Shown here: piece after piece, positions 22,362 to 33,477 of the stretch | How the letters are laid out: each line of letters begins with the position of its first letter | How positions within the stretch are numbered: the stretch's first letter is position 1 | Notes under the pieces: model-generated | Database searches by the model: none | What the model saw: the letters and a program-made list of their open reading frames with translations, nothing else | What the model was told of the DNA's origin: nothing | DNA from: Tuctoria greenei | Taxonomy: Eukaryota; Streptophyta; Magnoliopsida; Poales; Poaceae | NCBI GenBank assembly: GCA_036927565.1 | Contig: JAYESD010000004.1 | Location: 86,804,942 to 86,868,941 of the forward strand | Length of the DNA: 64,000 nt | Direction: 5' to 3' | Position numbers and translations under genes: made by a program

Positions 22362-23870
22362 ATGGAGCAATCCTCCATTCTTTCTTACTCTGCTCCGAAG
22401 GACAAGTTCTGTGAGCCACCGCCTTCGGCGGAACCTATTTGTTCAACAAGCTATGAACTTCACCCTGGCTTTATAGCCGTGGTTCGGGAACAATCCTTCT
22501 CAGGAACGGATTGTGAAAACCCTTACCACCATCTACGAGAGTTCAAACAACTGTATTCATGCCTTCTAATCAAAGGTATGACACAGGAAACTCTCAAATG
22601 GAAGTTGTTTCCTTTTTCCCTCGAGGAAAAAGCCACACAATGGTACAACCACTACGTTGGGAAGACAAACGGTGATTGGAGTGAATTACAAGACAAATTT
22701 TGTCTTGCTTTATTTCCCATTGCCCGAATTGTTTCCTTACGAAAGGAAGTACTATGCTTCCAGCAGATGGAGAAGGAATCCATAGGTGCAGCTTGGGACA
22801 GATTTTCTCTTTTGAAAAATTCTGGCCCAGATTTGTTAATCCCTGATCCAATGCTTTTGCAACATTTCTTCATGGGATTGAACAAAGATTCTGCCCTATA
22901 TCTTGACATTACTGGTGGAGGATATTTCCTCCATAAGACTCCAAAAGAAGGCAAGGATCTTCTAGACAGAATTCTAGAAAATTCTTCCTTCATTATGGGT
23001 CTTAATGAGCCTCCCCAAGAGGAAGTCATGTCAAGAATATAGGATGCACTCTTGGACAAGGATGAACCCATTTCTTGTTTACCCCAAGCCTTGCTAGAGG
23101 AATCCTCTCCCGAACCTGAGACTACGAAGGTAGAAGAAATACAACCCTCGCAGTTTCCATTTTACTTCGAGGAAGAGCTTTTTGAAGATTATGGAAATAC
23201 CTTGAAGTATTGTTGCTATAGGAAACCATCATTGCCACCAACTCCACCTGAACCACCTGACGGGGTGTTTGTCCGTCAGACGGTCAAGGAGTTGACCTCT
23301 ATCCTAAGCAGAGAGTGGACAGGTGAAGTCAAGAATTCACCCAAAATTCTTCGGATGACCTCACCTTTGGCTACCATTTTATGTTCTATTAGAGGGACAC
23401 CAATTATAATCCTATACAACCCTACTATTGGAGCAAATCTCATTTCCGATTCTTGTGCTCTCGCCATTCTTGGCGATGTGCCATTGGCACCAACATGCAA
23501 ATCCTTCCGAGATTCATTCGGAACCATTATTGAAGGATGTGGGGTTTTGAAACAAGTGTCTGTTAGACACAAAGATGTTGAGGCTCTCCTAGATTTTCAC
23601 GTGTTCGAAATCAAAGATTTCGACATCATGATAGGGATTCCCATAGAAAAATTTCTCATGGAAGTTCCTTTGGAAGGAAGCCTCAATATCAATCTTTGAG
23701 GGAGAAAATTCTCCATACCTATTATGTGCTCAAAGAACACATCTGCAGAATCTCCCATCCAAGATGAGCCAATGGAGGAGGTTAGGACTCTTCAATTTTT
23801 AGAACCCCCTGAATTTGAAGGAGAAGAAGACTTCTTCCAAGAGGAGGATGAATATTAGGAGGAAATTGAA
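22362..23870 (+). pseudogene. Athila gag and protease-like region, second copy
   Basis: The frame runs from ATG 22362 (MEQSSILSYSAPKDK) with nonsense codons at 23040 (TAG), 23697 (TGA) and 23856 (TAG). Gag motifs are WKLFPFSLEEKATQWYNHY, KFCLALFPIARIVSLRKEV and LQHFFMGLNKDSALY. The protease-like domain (about 23385-23690) reads LYNPTIGANLISDSCALAIL, then IKDFDIMIGIPIEKFL. The expected catalytic Asp of D-S/T-G is replaced by Asn (NPT), as in the first copy (SPT). Athila-group proteins often show a degenerate triad, so this may be a lineage trait. Confidence 0.85.
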
Positions 23871-25079
23871 TTGCCAAAAGAAGAGCCCTCCCCAAAACCT
23901 CTTGTTGATCTCAAGATTCTACCTCCAGGCCTATTTTATGCCTTTCTAAATGGCGATTTGGAAGCCTCTGTCATCATAAGTGAAAATCTTTCAAATGATG
24001 AAACACTCAGACTCATAGCCATGTTAGAAAGGCATAGAGCTATTTTTGGATACTCACTTCAGGATCTCAAGGGAATTAGTCCAGCGTTATGCACCCATTG
24101 TATTCCTATTGACCTTGAGAGTGTCCCCTCAAGGGAACCTCAAAGGCGATTGAATAATGCGATGCGGGAAGTTGTCAAGAAAGAAGTCTTGAAACTTCTG
24201 CATGTCGGGATTATTTACCCTGTTCCTCATAGTGAATGGGAAAGTCCAGTTCAAGTAGTGCCTAAGAAGGGAGGTATGACGGTTGTTCAAAACAAGAGGA
24301 ATGAATTAATTCCTCAACGGACCGTCACGGGATGGAGAATGTGCATTGACTACCAAAAACTTAACAAGGCAACAAGGAACAACCATTTTCCATTGCCCTT
24401 CATCGATGAGATGTTAGAGTGATTGGAAAAACACTCCTACTTCTATTTCCTTGATGGGTATTCGGGATATCATCAAATTCCTATCCATCCCGATGATCAA
24501 AGTAAGACCACGTTCACATGTCCTTACGGGACCTATGCCTACTGGTGTATGTCCTTTGGACTGTGTAATGCTACTGCCTCTTTCCAAAGATGCATGATGT
24601 CTATATTTTAAGACATGATCGAGGATATCATGGAAGTTTTCATGGACGATTTCTCCGTCTATGGAAAAACTTTTGATTATTGTCTAGAAAATTTAGACAG
24701 GGTCTTACAAAGATGCCAGGAGAAGGACCTCGTGCTTAATTGGGAAAAATGTCATTTCATGGTCCGGGAAGGCATCGTTCTTGGACACTTGGTGTACGAG
24801 AGAGGGATAGAGGTGGACAAAGCTAAAATTGAAGTTATTGAAAAACTTCCACCTCCTATCAATGTTAAGGGAATCCGCAGCTTTTTAGGTCATGCTGGGT
24901 TCTACCGACGATTTATCAAGGATTTCTCCAAAATTGCTAGACCCCGCACCAACCTATTAGCTAAAGAAGCTCTCTTTGATTTTGATGATGAATGCCTTAA
25001 ATAATTTGATATACTCAAAAAGGCACTCATCTCAGCTCCAATTATCCAACCTCCTGATTGGACGCTGCCATTCGAAATC
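23871..25079 (+). pseudogene. Athila reverse transcriptase, second copy
   Basis: It lies in the same frame as gag, with stops at 24420 (TGA), 24609 (TAA) and 25002 (TAA). It contains VVPKKGGMTVVQN, RMCIDYQKLNKATRNNHFPL, FLDGYSGYHQIPIHPDDQ, MSFGLCNATASFQRCMMSIF, the catalytic EVFMDDFSVYG (MDD), LNWEKCHFMVREGIVLGHLV and RSFLGHAGFYRRFIKDFSK. The full domain order is present, and only point lesions inactivate it. Confidence 0.9.
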
Positions 25080-25742
25080 ATGTGTGATGCTAGTGACTTT
25101 GCTGTTGGTGCGGTCTTAGGCCAAACCAAAGATAAAAATCATCACGCAATAGCCTACGCTAGCAAAACTCTGACAAGAGCCCAACTCAATTATGCCACAA
25201 CTGAGAAAGAGCTCCTAGCAGTAGTTTTTTTTATCGACAAGTTTAGATCCTATTTGGTTGGAGCAAATGTCATAGTCTACACAGACCATGCTGCTTTGAA
25301 ATACCTGCTTACCAAAAAGGATGCTAAACCCAGGCTAATTCCATGGATTCTTCTACTCCAAGAATTTGATTTGGAAATAAGAGATAAGAAAGGAGTAGAG
25401 AATTCAGTAGCAGATCATCTTTCACGTAGAATAAGAGATAAGAAAGGAGTAGAGAATTCAGTAGCAGATCATCTTTCACGTATGGAAGTCACACAAACCA
25501 TGGACATACCTATCAATGACTTCCTACGAGATGATATGCTCCTCAAGGTGACAGACTCTCACCCTTGTTATGCGGATATCATGAACTTTATGGTCACGGG
25601 ATACGTACCACCAGGGGAAACAAAAAGAAACTCATTTATGAGAGTCGTAGAGACCTTTGGGATGACCCTTACCTCTATCGAGTATGTGTTGATGGCCTTC
25701 TTAGAAGGTGCGTCCCATCAATTGAAGGCACCAAAATTATAG
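25080..25742 (+). pseudogene. Athila RNase H and linker, with in-frame 54 bp duplication
   Basis: RNase H residues are visible: MCDASDFAVGAVLGQ (first Asp), the E of TTEKELLAVVFFIDKF, VYTDHAALKYLL and the terminal SVADHLSR. The segment IRDKKGVENSVADHLSR occurs twice in direct tandem (25377-25430 and 25431-25484). A frame change near 25630, in an A-rich run, moves the polyprotein into the integrase frame; the rest of this frame up to 25742 is out of register. Confidence 0.85.
25377..25484 (+). repeat. Perfect tandem duplication, 2 x 54 bp, inside pol
   Basis: Positions 25377-25430 and 25431-25484 are the same except at the very last bases (TAG/TAT). The duplication is in frame and adds 18 residues at the RNase H to integrase border. 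Confidence 0.9.
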
Positions 25743-26869
25743 AGAAATGCCATGTTGGCCCCTATGGTGGTCATTACGGTGTTTACCGTACTCAGGCAAA
25801 GATCTGGCAGAGTGGATTCTATTGGCCTTCAATGTATGAAGATACCAAGGAATTCATTCGCAGATGTTGGAAATCCCAGAAGCATGGAGGAATCTCTGCT
25901 CGCAATGCGATGCCCCTAACATACAATCTCCAAGTGGAATTATTTGATGTATGGGGTATTGATTTCATGGGACCTTTTCCTAGGTCTTATGATTGTGAGT
26001 ATATTCTGGTTGCCGTCGATTATGTGTCAAAATGGGTAGAAGCATTGCCATGCAAAAATGCTGATTCCAAGCAAGCAAGGAAAATGTTCCATGAGATCAT
26101 GTTCCCACGCTTTGGAACTCCGCGTATGGTCATAAGTGATGGAGGGTCTCATTTCATAGATAAGATCTTCCGGAACTTCCTAAGGGAACTTGGAGTTCAG
26201 CATAACATTGCTACCCCATACCACCCACAGACAAGTGGTCAAGCAGAAATATCTAATAAGCAAATTAAGAATATTCTGCAAAAGACTGTCTTGGAAATGA
26301 GAACGGGATGGAAGCAAAAGCTACCCGATGCATTGTGGGCATATCGTACTGCCTACAAAACACCTATTGGCATGTCTCCTTTCCAACTTGTCTATGGGAA
26401 GACTTGCCATCTTCCCGTAGAATTGGAACATAGAGCGTATTGGGCCATCAAGCGGTGGAACATGAATCTTAATGAAGCTGGAAATCACCGATTGAAGCAA
26501 ATCTTTGAGTTGGAGGAATGGAGAGATAAGGCGTACCACAGTGCTAGAATTTATAAAGAGAGAACCAAAAGATGGCACAATAAGAGGATTACGCCGAAAG
26601 AGTTCAAGCCTGGAGATAAAGTTTTACTCTTTAACTCTAGGGTTAAACTCTTTGGACATGGGAAGCTTAGAAGTAAATGGGAAGGACCCTTCACTGTAGT
26701 AGATACTTCATCCCATGGAGCAATCACACTCCAAGGTGATGACGGTCAACTAATCAAAGTGAATGGGCACCGACTCAAATTATTTCTCGATTCCCAAAAG
26801 GATACAAAAAAAGAATTTGACATGGTAAATCTAATCAATTTCCATGTCATTTCTTTCAATTCTGTTTAA
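25600..26869 (+). CDS. Athila integrase
   Basis: This is the longest intact coding stretch of the nested element (open from 25565, with integrase sequence recognisable from about 25630). The zinc-binding part shows CHVGPYGGHYGVYRTQAKIW and RRCWKSQKHGG; the second Cys of the usual C-x2-C is Ser. The catalytic core has GIDFMGPFPRS (Asp), MVISDGGSHFIDK (Asp) and TSGQAEISNKQIKN (Glu). A C-terminal binding region follows (FKPGDKVLLFNSRVKLFG, GKLRSKWEGPFTV). It inserts element DNA into the chromosome. The start is not a real start codon, because the protein is part of the gag-pol polyprotein and is made only if the upstream stops and the frameshift are overcome, which is unlikely here. Confidence 0.85.
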
Positions 26870-28780
26870 ATTCTCCACGTCCAACTAATGGCCCATCCAA
26901 TTCTTCATCTATGAGGCCCATTTAATCGACCCGAGAAAATGTGGCCCGAACGGAGCCAGAAGGGGGTCGGCCAAACCCTAGGGTCAGCCGATTCTCCCTT
27001 CGCGCCGTTCGCGTTTTGTTTTCTCGGATTGATCCTCCTCGTTATCCTCCACAAAATTCTCGGTGAAACGCGTCGCTCCCCGCCTATTTAAAGGACGAAA
27101 ACAGAGAGGAAAGTTGCACCTCATTGAATCATCATCTTCCTCCCATCCTCGTCATAGCCGACAAGAAGATTGTGCCTCATTCCTCCTCCAGCTCAACCTT
27201 CAACCTGAGCGGAGACATTAATTCGGCCAACGACAAAACTTCCCTCGCCCGACAGCATAGGATGCTTACTACTTAGGATTTTTCCTTTTCCAATCATTTG
27301 TTTTCCAAGCTAGGTTGAATAATCTAAGCATCCCCATATTTTGATTTCAATCAAGTGAACTTACCGGTTCATCTAACATCGGTAAAGTTCACCCTTTAGT
27401 TTATTTTGTTGAATAAAGAATTCAGGAAACAAGTGTGAGGGAAACATGTCCCCAAGTCACGAAATCCCGACGTGAAAAATTAACGTTGCATATCAAAACA
27501 CGTCGCGACCGAATGATCCAAACTACCCGACGAAACAGAGCCACAGAAGAGCCACTAGGACGTCGGCCGAACCCCCTGGTCGGCCAACCTGTTTTCTGCT
27601 CTATACAACTCTATTTCGCTCCTGAAAATCGCTTTGGATTTTCTATCCCCACTTTTATGCGCTGCCCTGCTGTTTGAGTTGATTTCATATTTTTCATTGC
27701 ATATATAAAATGAATCAACTCAACAAATTGAAATAAAATTTGGTAATCAAGAATTTGCTTAAGCTGAAAATTTGAATACTTTATATTTCAATTTATTACC
27801 TTGTTTATGATTCCCATAATTCAATAGGAAAAACACATCATCTAGATATTTGACTAGTGTGATATGGTAAATAAGTTCTTTAGAAATCATCCTTTTGCTT
27901 GAAATTGATTTTGACATTTGTAACTATTTGAAGTCTTGAACTTTGCCTAAATCTCTCATTGGAAATTTATATACCCACCAAGGCCATATGATATATTCAT
28001 TGAAAACCACAAGCATGTGCCACTTTGCTTTTCATTGAACTTTGTCAAACCCGTGACCCAATTGACATGCATGAACTTTTTGAATTGAAAACTCTTGTGC
28101 ACTCCATTCATGCAAAATTTATCACATTGAGAATTTGCATCCATCGATTATCCACCTGCCAAAAAGAAAATCCATAAAATACAAATGAAAGCCTCTCTAA
28201 AAAAAAGGAGTAGAAGACATGGCTACAAAAAAAAGTAGTAGCCATGTTTCATCCTTAAGAGAGCAAATTCATGGGAGTTATCACCTCGCCACTCCATTCC
28301 ATTCATGTGCACAAGAATTTTCTCTTCACTTTGTTCATTGCATAAGTCTCTCATAGGATCAAGTTTTTGACTTAGTAACATATGAATTGCAAAAGTGTGC
28401 GATATTCATCCCTACCAAGCTCCAGATATAGCCACTTTTAGTATAGGGACAAGAATTGGCTTAACATGCCATGGTGAGGACTCAAACACTTTGAGAGATT
28501 TGAGAGATTCCAATCAAGAAGGCAAGGGCAAAAGTTCCTATGACTTTCAAATATAGCAATTGCCTAATCATTTCAGCAAGGAATGATCCAAAGGAACTTC
28601 ATTCTAACCGTTCCACTTTTCAAACACCCAAGATTGATGTGGTAGCCACATACACAAAGGGAATCAATGAATTCAGGTATAAGTTGAAATATCTAGTATC
28701 CTTATTTTCTACCTTATAGCAATTTCATGACAACACTCTAGTTCTTCTTGCCTTCACTCGAGGATGAGCAAATGACTAAG
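26870..28780 (+). other. Athila 3' non-coding region (1.9 kb)
   Basis: No env-like or other convincing gene was seen. The first part is GC-richer and includes a TATA-like TATTTAAAG at 27085-27093 in a context (CCCCGCCTATTTAAAGGAC) that resembles the LTR promoter. Around 27560-27590 the motif GTCGGCCGAACCCCCTGG, also present in the LTRs, recurs. The second part is AT-rich and contains a hairpin at about 28190-28262. Confidence 0.6.
28190..28262. repeat. Imperfect inverted repeat in the Athila 3' region
   Basis: The core arms CATGGCTAC and GTAGCCATG flank an A-rich loop (about 28220-28246). Outer pairing of CCTCTCT with AGAGAG extends the stem. Confidence 0.6.
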
Positions 28781-28792
28781 TGTGGGGGAGTT
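28781..28792 (+). promoter_or_regulatory. Polypurine tract of the Athila element
   Basis: TGTGGGGGAGTT immediately precedes the last LTR start at 28793. Confidence 0.8.
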
Positions 28793-30009
28793 TGTTGACG
28801 GTCCTTAAGTACCACATTTTGACTGTCAATTCACCTCATAATGTGCATAAAAGAAACACTAAACATAGTGGTAGGGTTATACACTAACCCAATTCCACAA
28901 GTGTTGGTGTCTATTTGTATGCAGGTGAATTATTACCCAAAAAACCAAAACATGCAGGGATGAATCCATGAAAATGGATTTCAATGAATCAGGCGATGAC
29001 ACGTGGCAACACATGGATCAAATGGCCCACAAACAGAAGAATACGGGGAGATCCACTGGTGTTGCACCCATATATATCAAGAGGGCCCACCTGGAGGAAG
29101 CACTCCCCGAGGGGAGCCTTGACCAGGTCGGCCGAACCCCCTGGTCGGCCGACCTATTCCTAGCGCCAAACTCGGTCAAACGACACGTGTTGGCTCCTCC
29201 CGACTCCCTGGAGTCAATGGTGATTGATTCACGCATTAATTGTGGCGGGAACCGACCCTTCTCCACCTATAAATAGACCCCCTCACCTCACATCTCACAC
29301 ACACCAAAAGTTGAGAATAGTGCTACACTCCAAATGTTTAGAGTAGTCCTAGAGGCTACCAAAGTAGAAGGAGAGTGTGGTGAAGAGTCTAGGAGAAGGA
29401 GGCTTGGGCTTGTCAAGTCCCTCTTCTACACTTGTACCCCTACAAAAGTTTTACTCAATCAAGTAAGCCTTTGTGAATTCAATACAAGTTTGATATTTTA
29501 TTCTTAGTAGTTTGCACAAGTAGTTACTTGTGGGTTCACTGCTTTAATTCATTAGAGGCCCTAGTTGTAGCTTTGTGTTCGAAACAACTAGAGTAGTGAT
29601 TTAGAACGTAAGCGTGGTGCTTAGGTTATAAATCATCAGTGGATATCTCGTAGACCCACGGATTGAAGAGGTAGGCAGTAGGTGGTGACAGCCCTATCTG
29701 TCCTTCGTAATCCTCCACATTCGGCTATGCCATAGGATCTTAGCAGGAGTCGTCCTATTATTGCTAGGAGTAAGCCCGTGTCCGAAGCAAGCATCTACTG
29801 CAAACTACCTTGAATTAGGATCAATACTTTTAATTCCTCTTTGTTCCTTACCTACCAAACAACTTTGTGTCCTTGGGTGAGCTAGTTCGAAAGATTAGAA
29901 CACACGTTCTTTGGATTCGATACCCTTGGGAATACTCCTTAAGGGGAAGTGCTACAATAGTATCTTTGTGCGCTTGCGGATAACTCTGTGGTGTTAAGCA
30001 ATACCAACA
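28793..30009 (+). repeat. Athila LTR, last copy (1217 bp)
   Basis: It starts TGTTGACGGTCC after the polypurine tract and ends GCAATACCAACA, followed by the GCCGT duplication. TATAAATAG occurs at 29268-29276. The GGTCGGCCGAACCCCCTGGTC motif lies at about 29126-29150. It is closer by eye to the middle LTR than to the first one. Confidence 0.9.
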
Positions 30010-30014
30010 GCCGT

Positions 30015-30671
30015 GCTCCCAGTTAAGAGCACCTGGATGACCTACATGATTAGAGGGAAATTGGGATTTGGGATGGTTTGGTACAGGTTATGGTTGGTAA
30101 TAGGGTTATGGTTTGATGGTAATGAAATATGGACTGGTATTATGATAACTACATGTTTTATGATGGGTTTACTTCGCATACATATAATATATTGCTTTCA
30201 AATGTTTTAATGTACTTTTCAGCACTTAGCCATTATCATATTCGTCATTTGTATCAACTACATGTCATACTTTCCACACTTGTTGAGTACGACATGTACT
30301 CACTCTTACAATTCCCCCACCAACAGTTGCAGGTCAGATTTGGGAGTATAACGATGATAATGCGGAAGTCTAGGCCGTGTCTGCCGTCAGCTTTGCATGT
30401 GGTGTTGATTGGAGCTTCGCTATACCTTATCTACTTAGTTTGCTTAGTTGCTTAATTAGTTTATTTCCGCTGCATTGGTTCAAACTTGTCATTAATATTC
30501 ATTAGAGTTTGTATTCGAGGATAATATGAATTGTGTAATAAAGAGTTTAATTAATCTTTTTCTATTGAAATTATTTGTATATCGTTTGTGATGCACTTGT
30601 GTATGTGTGTTGAACGTCTTGGGCACACATATGCGTTCACTTGGTTCATTTTTTCAGAACCAGATGTCACA
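30015..30671 (+). repeat. 3' LTR of the forward chromovirus, right part
   Basis: The LTR resumes with GCTCCCAGTTAAGAGCACC after the GCCGT repeat and ends CAGATGTCACA. It is followed by the AGCAT duplication at 30672-30676. Confidence 0.9.
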
Positions 30672-30676
30672 AGCAT

Positions 30677-31182
30677 GTTGCAAACCATTGCAAGATAATA
30701 CCAGCTTTAACCACCAAAACTTAACAAATGAACACTAAGCAAACCTTACCATAAGCCAAAAGCAAGTTTGAAATATTGCAAGTTAAAACAGAGCAACCGA
30801 ACTCAATATGAAAACTCTGCGCAGTAACTGTTACTCCCGATATGCATCAAGAATGTTCGGACAGTCCTAAACCATTGAGGGTAACGTTACTCCTAAAACC
30901 ACATTCAAAAGTTCAACCCTTGTCGATCACGTGCATCTCACGTGTGTGAAAGTTTGGACAATCCTAAGTGCTGAACATGCGCAAGTCACGTGAGAAAAGT
31001 TCGGAAAATCCGAAGCGAGAAAACACGTGCAACTCACGTGCTATGAAGTTCAGATAGTGCAAAATGGATTCCCACAAGTTCGAACAATCCAAAGTGGGAT
31101 TTTTAGCAATATTTAAAAATTTGCTTGTGAACCCTTGTTTTTATTTAAATTGCCAATATATTCAGCACGCATAGGTCTCACA
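30677..31182 (-). repeat. Solo copia LTR, right part (U3 side), minus strand
   Basis: It continues the LTR interrupted at 7808 and ends, on the plus strand, with GCATAGGTCTCACA, the reverse complement of the family start TGTGAGACCTA. It holds the CACGTG boxes at 30928, 30939, 30987, 31024 and 31035. Confidence 0.85.
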
Positions 31183-31679
31183 GCATGGTACTGGGGCCTG
31201 CTATGATAGTGGTGCAGTGGCGGATAGGCAGTGGGGCGAGTGGTGGCCACCCGAGTCAGCAGCTCAGGATGATGCGGAGGTTAGGGTTTCTTCGAGCGTG
31301 GTTCTTAGGCCCAAATCCCCTAACCCTAATGAAAGCTTCAGTGCCGGTGGCACATATCACAGCAAGGGAGGAGCAAGGTACCTTCCCGTCGCGTATGCGA
31401 GTGGGATGATACATTGCAATCGTTGCCTTAGCATTGGTGAAAAATGATAATTTCTATAGAGAACTCTCTTGCAGAAATATCAGATGAGGTGTGTCAAAGC
31501 AATTGAAGAACTATTATAGGTAATGCTTACTAGAATTAGCAACTCTTGGCTAGTTTACTTCATCTCTGTTGATACCAACTGCATCTCATCACATATCATG
31601 ATGATCTATTCACAAGTTGTTCTTAACAGAGGTGGGCCTCTCATTTATACTACTATATATGTGTTTTTCTCAGCAATAT
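31183..31679. other. Flanking sequence between solo LTR and copia element
   Basis: It includes a plus-strand open stretch at 31217-31447 (VADRQWGEWWPPESAAQDD..., ending SGMIHCNRCLSIGEK) that begins with GTG rather than ATG. Composition is gene-like up to about 31440 and AT-rich afterwards. I do not recognise the protein. It may be the other side of the coding-like fragment at 6401-6592. The last five bases, AATAT (31675-31679), are the duplication of the copia insertion. Confidence 0.35.
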
Positions 31680-31838
31680 TGTGAGACCTATGTGTGCTGA
31701 ATACATTGGAAATTTAAAGAAAAGTGAGGGTTTACATTAAAAGTTTTGAATATTGCTGAAATACCCGCTTCGATTGTCTGAACATTTCCTAATGTGATTT
31801 TCACGCGTTTCTTGCTTTGGATTGTCTGAACTTTCACT

Positions 31839-31955
31839 CACATGAGTTGCACGTGAGTCGACATGGTTGATGTTTACAAATGTGTTTTCGAGAGTAACAT
31901 TTACTCTTTACTTAGTTAGGACTGTCCAAACTTTCAGTCACGTGATTTGCACGTG
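31839..31955 (+). promoter_or_regulatory. Paired CACGTG boxes in the copia U3
   Basis: CACATG/CACGTG at 31839 and 31850 and CACGTG/CACGTG at 31939 and 31950 form pairs whose starts are exactly 11 bp apart. Each pair follows a TCCGAACTTT-like element. CACGTG is the G-box core bound by plant bZIP and bHLH factors. Confidence 0.6.
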
Positions 31956-32815
31956 AATTTGGTATTGGAATGTCCGATCTTTTGCCTTTACATTACAGCA
32001 CCGCTTTTGGTTGATTCGATAATTTTATTTGCTAAAATAATTGTGCGATGGATCTATTTTAACTTGCAATGTTTCGAACTTGATTTTGGCTTACGAAAAG
32101 GTTGCTTAGTATTCTCTTACTAAGTTTTTGATGTGTTTTGGTGGTTATGGTTGGTCTTATCCTGCTATGGTTTGCAATATGCTTATGTAAGGTGCTCACG
32201 TAAGGTTTTGTGTTTTTCAGACTAACAAGAGTCAAGTCGAGGAGTTGGGCTCGTAATGATTGGTTGTTTATTCATGTTCAGGTATTGCTTGAGGTCAAGA
32301 CATGGCTGGTGATGAGATCCATTGAACTATTCTTAGTGAGAAGTTGAGGTTCAACAACCAAGTACGGGAGGAACTGTGGTTGAGTTGATCGGGAGGTCAC
32401 GCAACATGTTTGAGTCAAGAACAATGCATATGAAGGTATTGTGAACATCGTTGGAATGCGTTTGCACGTGTGCAAGGGGAGCATGGACGTGGCTACATTT
32501 TTCCCAGGAGTGGTGAAGAGATATAAAAGTGAAGATATGGTTGGAAAGGTTCGACCGGGTGGAGTTTGCACTCAGGTTGCGGCTGAGGCGGTTATAGCTC
32601 AAATATGGAAAGATTTGAGTTAGTTATGATAGGATTTCATGTTAGACACGAAGTTGAGTTGTTTTAGGAATGTTTATCTTGTTCCTAAGGTGTTTGGAAG
32701 TCTTAATATTACTTCTATCTACGTATAGAAGAGTCTTGAGCAGTTATAGATTGTTTTAGTTGAAACTGAGTAGGATTAGAGTCCTAGTTTGAATTGGGTT
32801 GGCCTTGGGGCTGGT

Positions 32816-32823
32816 TATATAAG
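32816..32823 (+). promoter_or_regulatory. Copia 5' LTR TATA box
   Basis: TATATAAG occurs in GCTGGTTATATAAGCAAGG. It is conserved at 60313-60320 and, inverted, at 7193-7200. Confidence 0.65.
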
Positions 32824-33418
32824 CAAGGGAAGCCAGAGCTCATGGTGCACAATTTTGGTACTGTTCCTCTTGTGTTTTGATCAATAAAAATTGTAGTCTA
32901 GGGGAGCTTTTGTGTCTTGTTCGTTCGACTTATTTTCGTCAAGTCTTACTCATCGAGTTTCTACGTTGTCCGACCTTTCTTGGGTGTTCTGATTGTAACT
33001 CGCGTTTTACTACTCCAATTGGCGTGATTCTTTTTGTGTTATCTTCACAAATCAATTATATATCATCTATAAAAATTTCACGGTCATTGGTTAAGCGATT
33101 TTAGAGTTACACTAGTTTCTTTGCAGCATAGCAAATCTATTTGCTCTCAGTTAAAACAGATTGACCTTTGCACAGGGTTTCGGTCATAACTTGAGTTTTA
33201 CTTGACCTTTTGTCATATTTCTTATTCTTGTGCGTTCGTAACTTGATTCTATTCAATCTGCACTGATTTGTCATGTTTGAATACGTTGGAAATACTTGCA
33301 CACATGATTTCTTTATCAGGTTGATTTTTTGTCGAGGGGTTTTCGTTGCTTCCGCTGAAAAAGTTTAAATCTACCATTCATCCCCCTATGCTTTTCACGT
33401 GCTTTTAGATTCTAAAAT

Positions 33419-33432
33419 TGTTATCAGAGCCA
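33419..33432 (+). promoter_or_regulatory. Copia primer binding site
   Basis: TGTTATCAGAGCCA is a one-base variant of the initiator Met tRNA site TGGTATCAGAGC, located just after the 5' LTR. Confidence 0.8.
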
Positions 33433-33477
33433 CGGTGCTCTAATATCATTGATTTGCACGTGTCTTGACTAATCATC

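Larger units (their letters stand above)
17455..30009 (+). mobile_element. Athila-like Ty3/gypsy insertion with three LTRs and two internal regions
   Basis: The order is LTR 17455-18681, truncated internal region 18682-21009, LTR 21010-22237, full internal region 22238-28792, LTR 28793-30009. The GCCGT duplication flanks the whole, so the outer two LTRs go back to one insertion. The primer binding sites TGGCGCCGTTG and TGGCACCGTTG are Asp-tRNA type as in Athila, and the RT signature VVPKKGGMTVVQN with ELIPQRT supports that lineage. No env-like ORF was seen. Confidence 0.9.
7809..30671 (+). mobile_element. Forward chromovirus (Tekay-like Ty3/gypsy) with nested Athila element in its 3' LTR
   Basis: The layout is 5' LTR 7809-10583, primer binding site 10587, gag and pol 10853-15444, polypurine tract 15385-15398, and 3' LTR 15399-17454 continued at 30015-30671. 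The AGCAT duplication flanks the whole. Without the nested insert it is about 10.3 kb. Both ends and the coding order gag, protease, reverse transcriptase, RNase H, integrase, chromodomain are present, but several stops and frameshifts make it non-autonomous. Confidence 0.9.
31680..33414 (+). repeat. Copia 5' LTR (1735 bp)
   Basis: It starts TGTGAGACCTA, with TATATAAG at 32816-32823 and AATAAA near 32883. It ends near GATTCTA, five bases before the primer binding site. The U3 has CACGTG boxes at 31850, 31939 and 31950. Confidence 0.85.
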
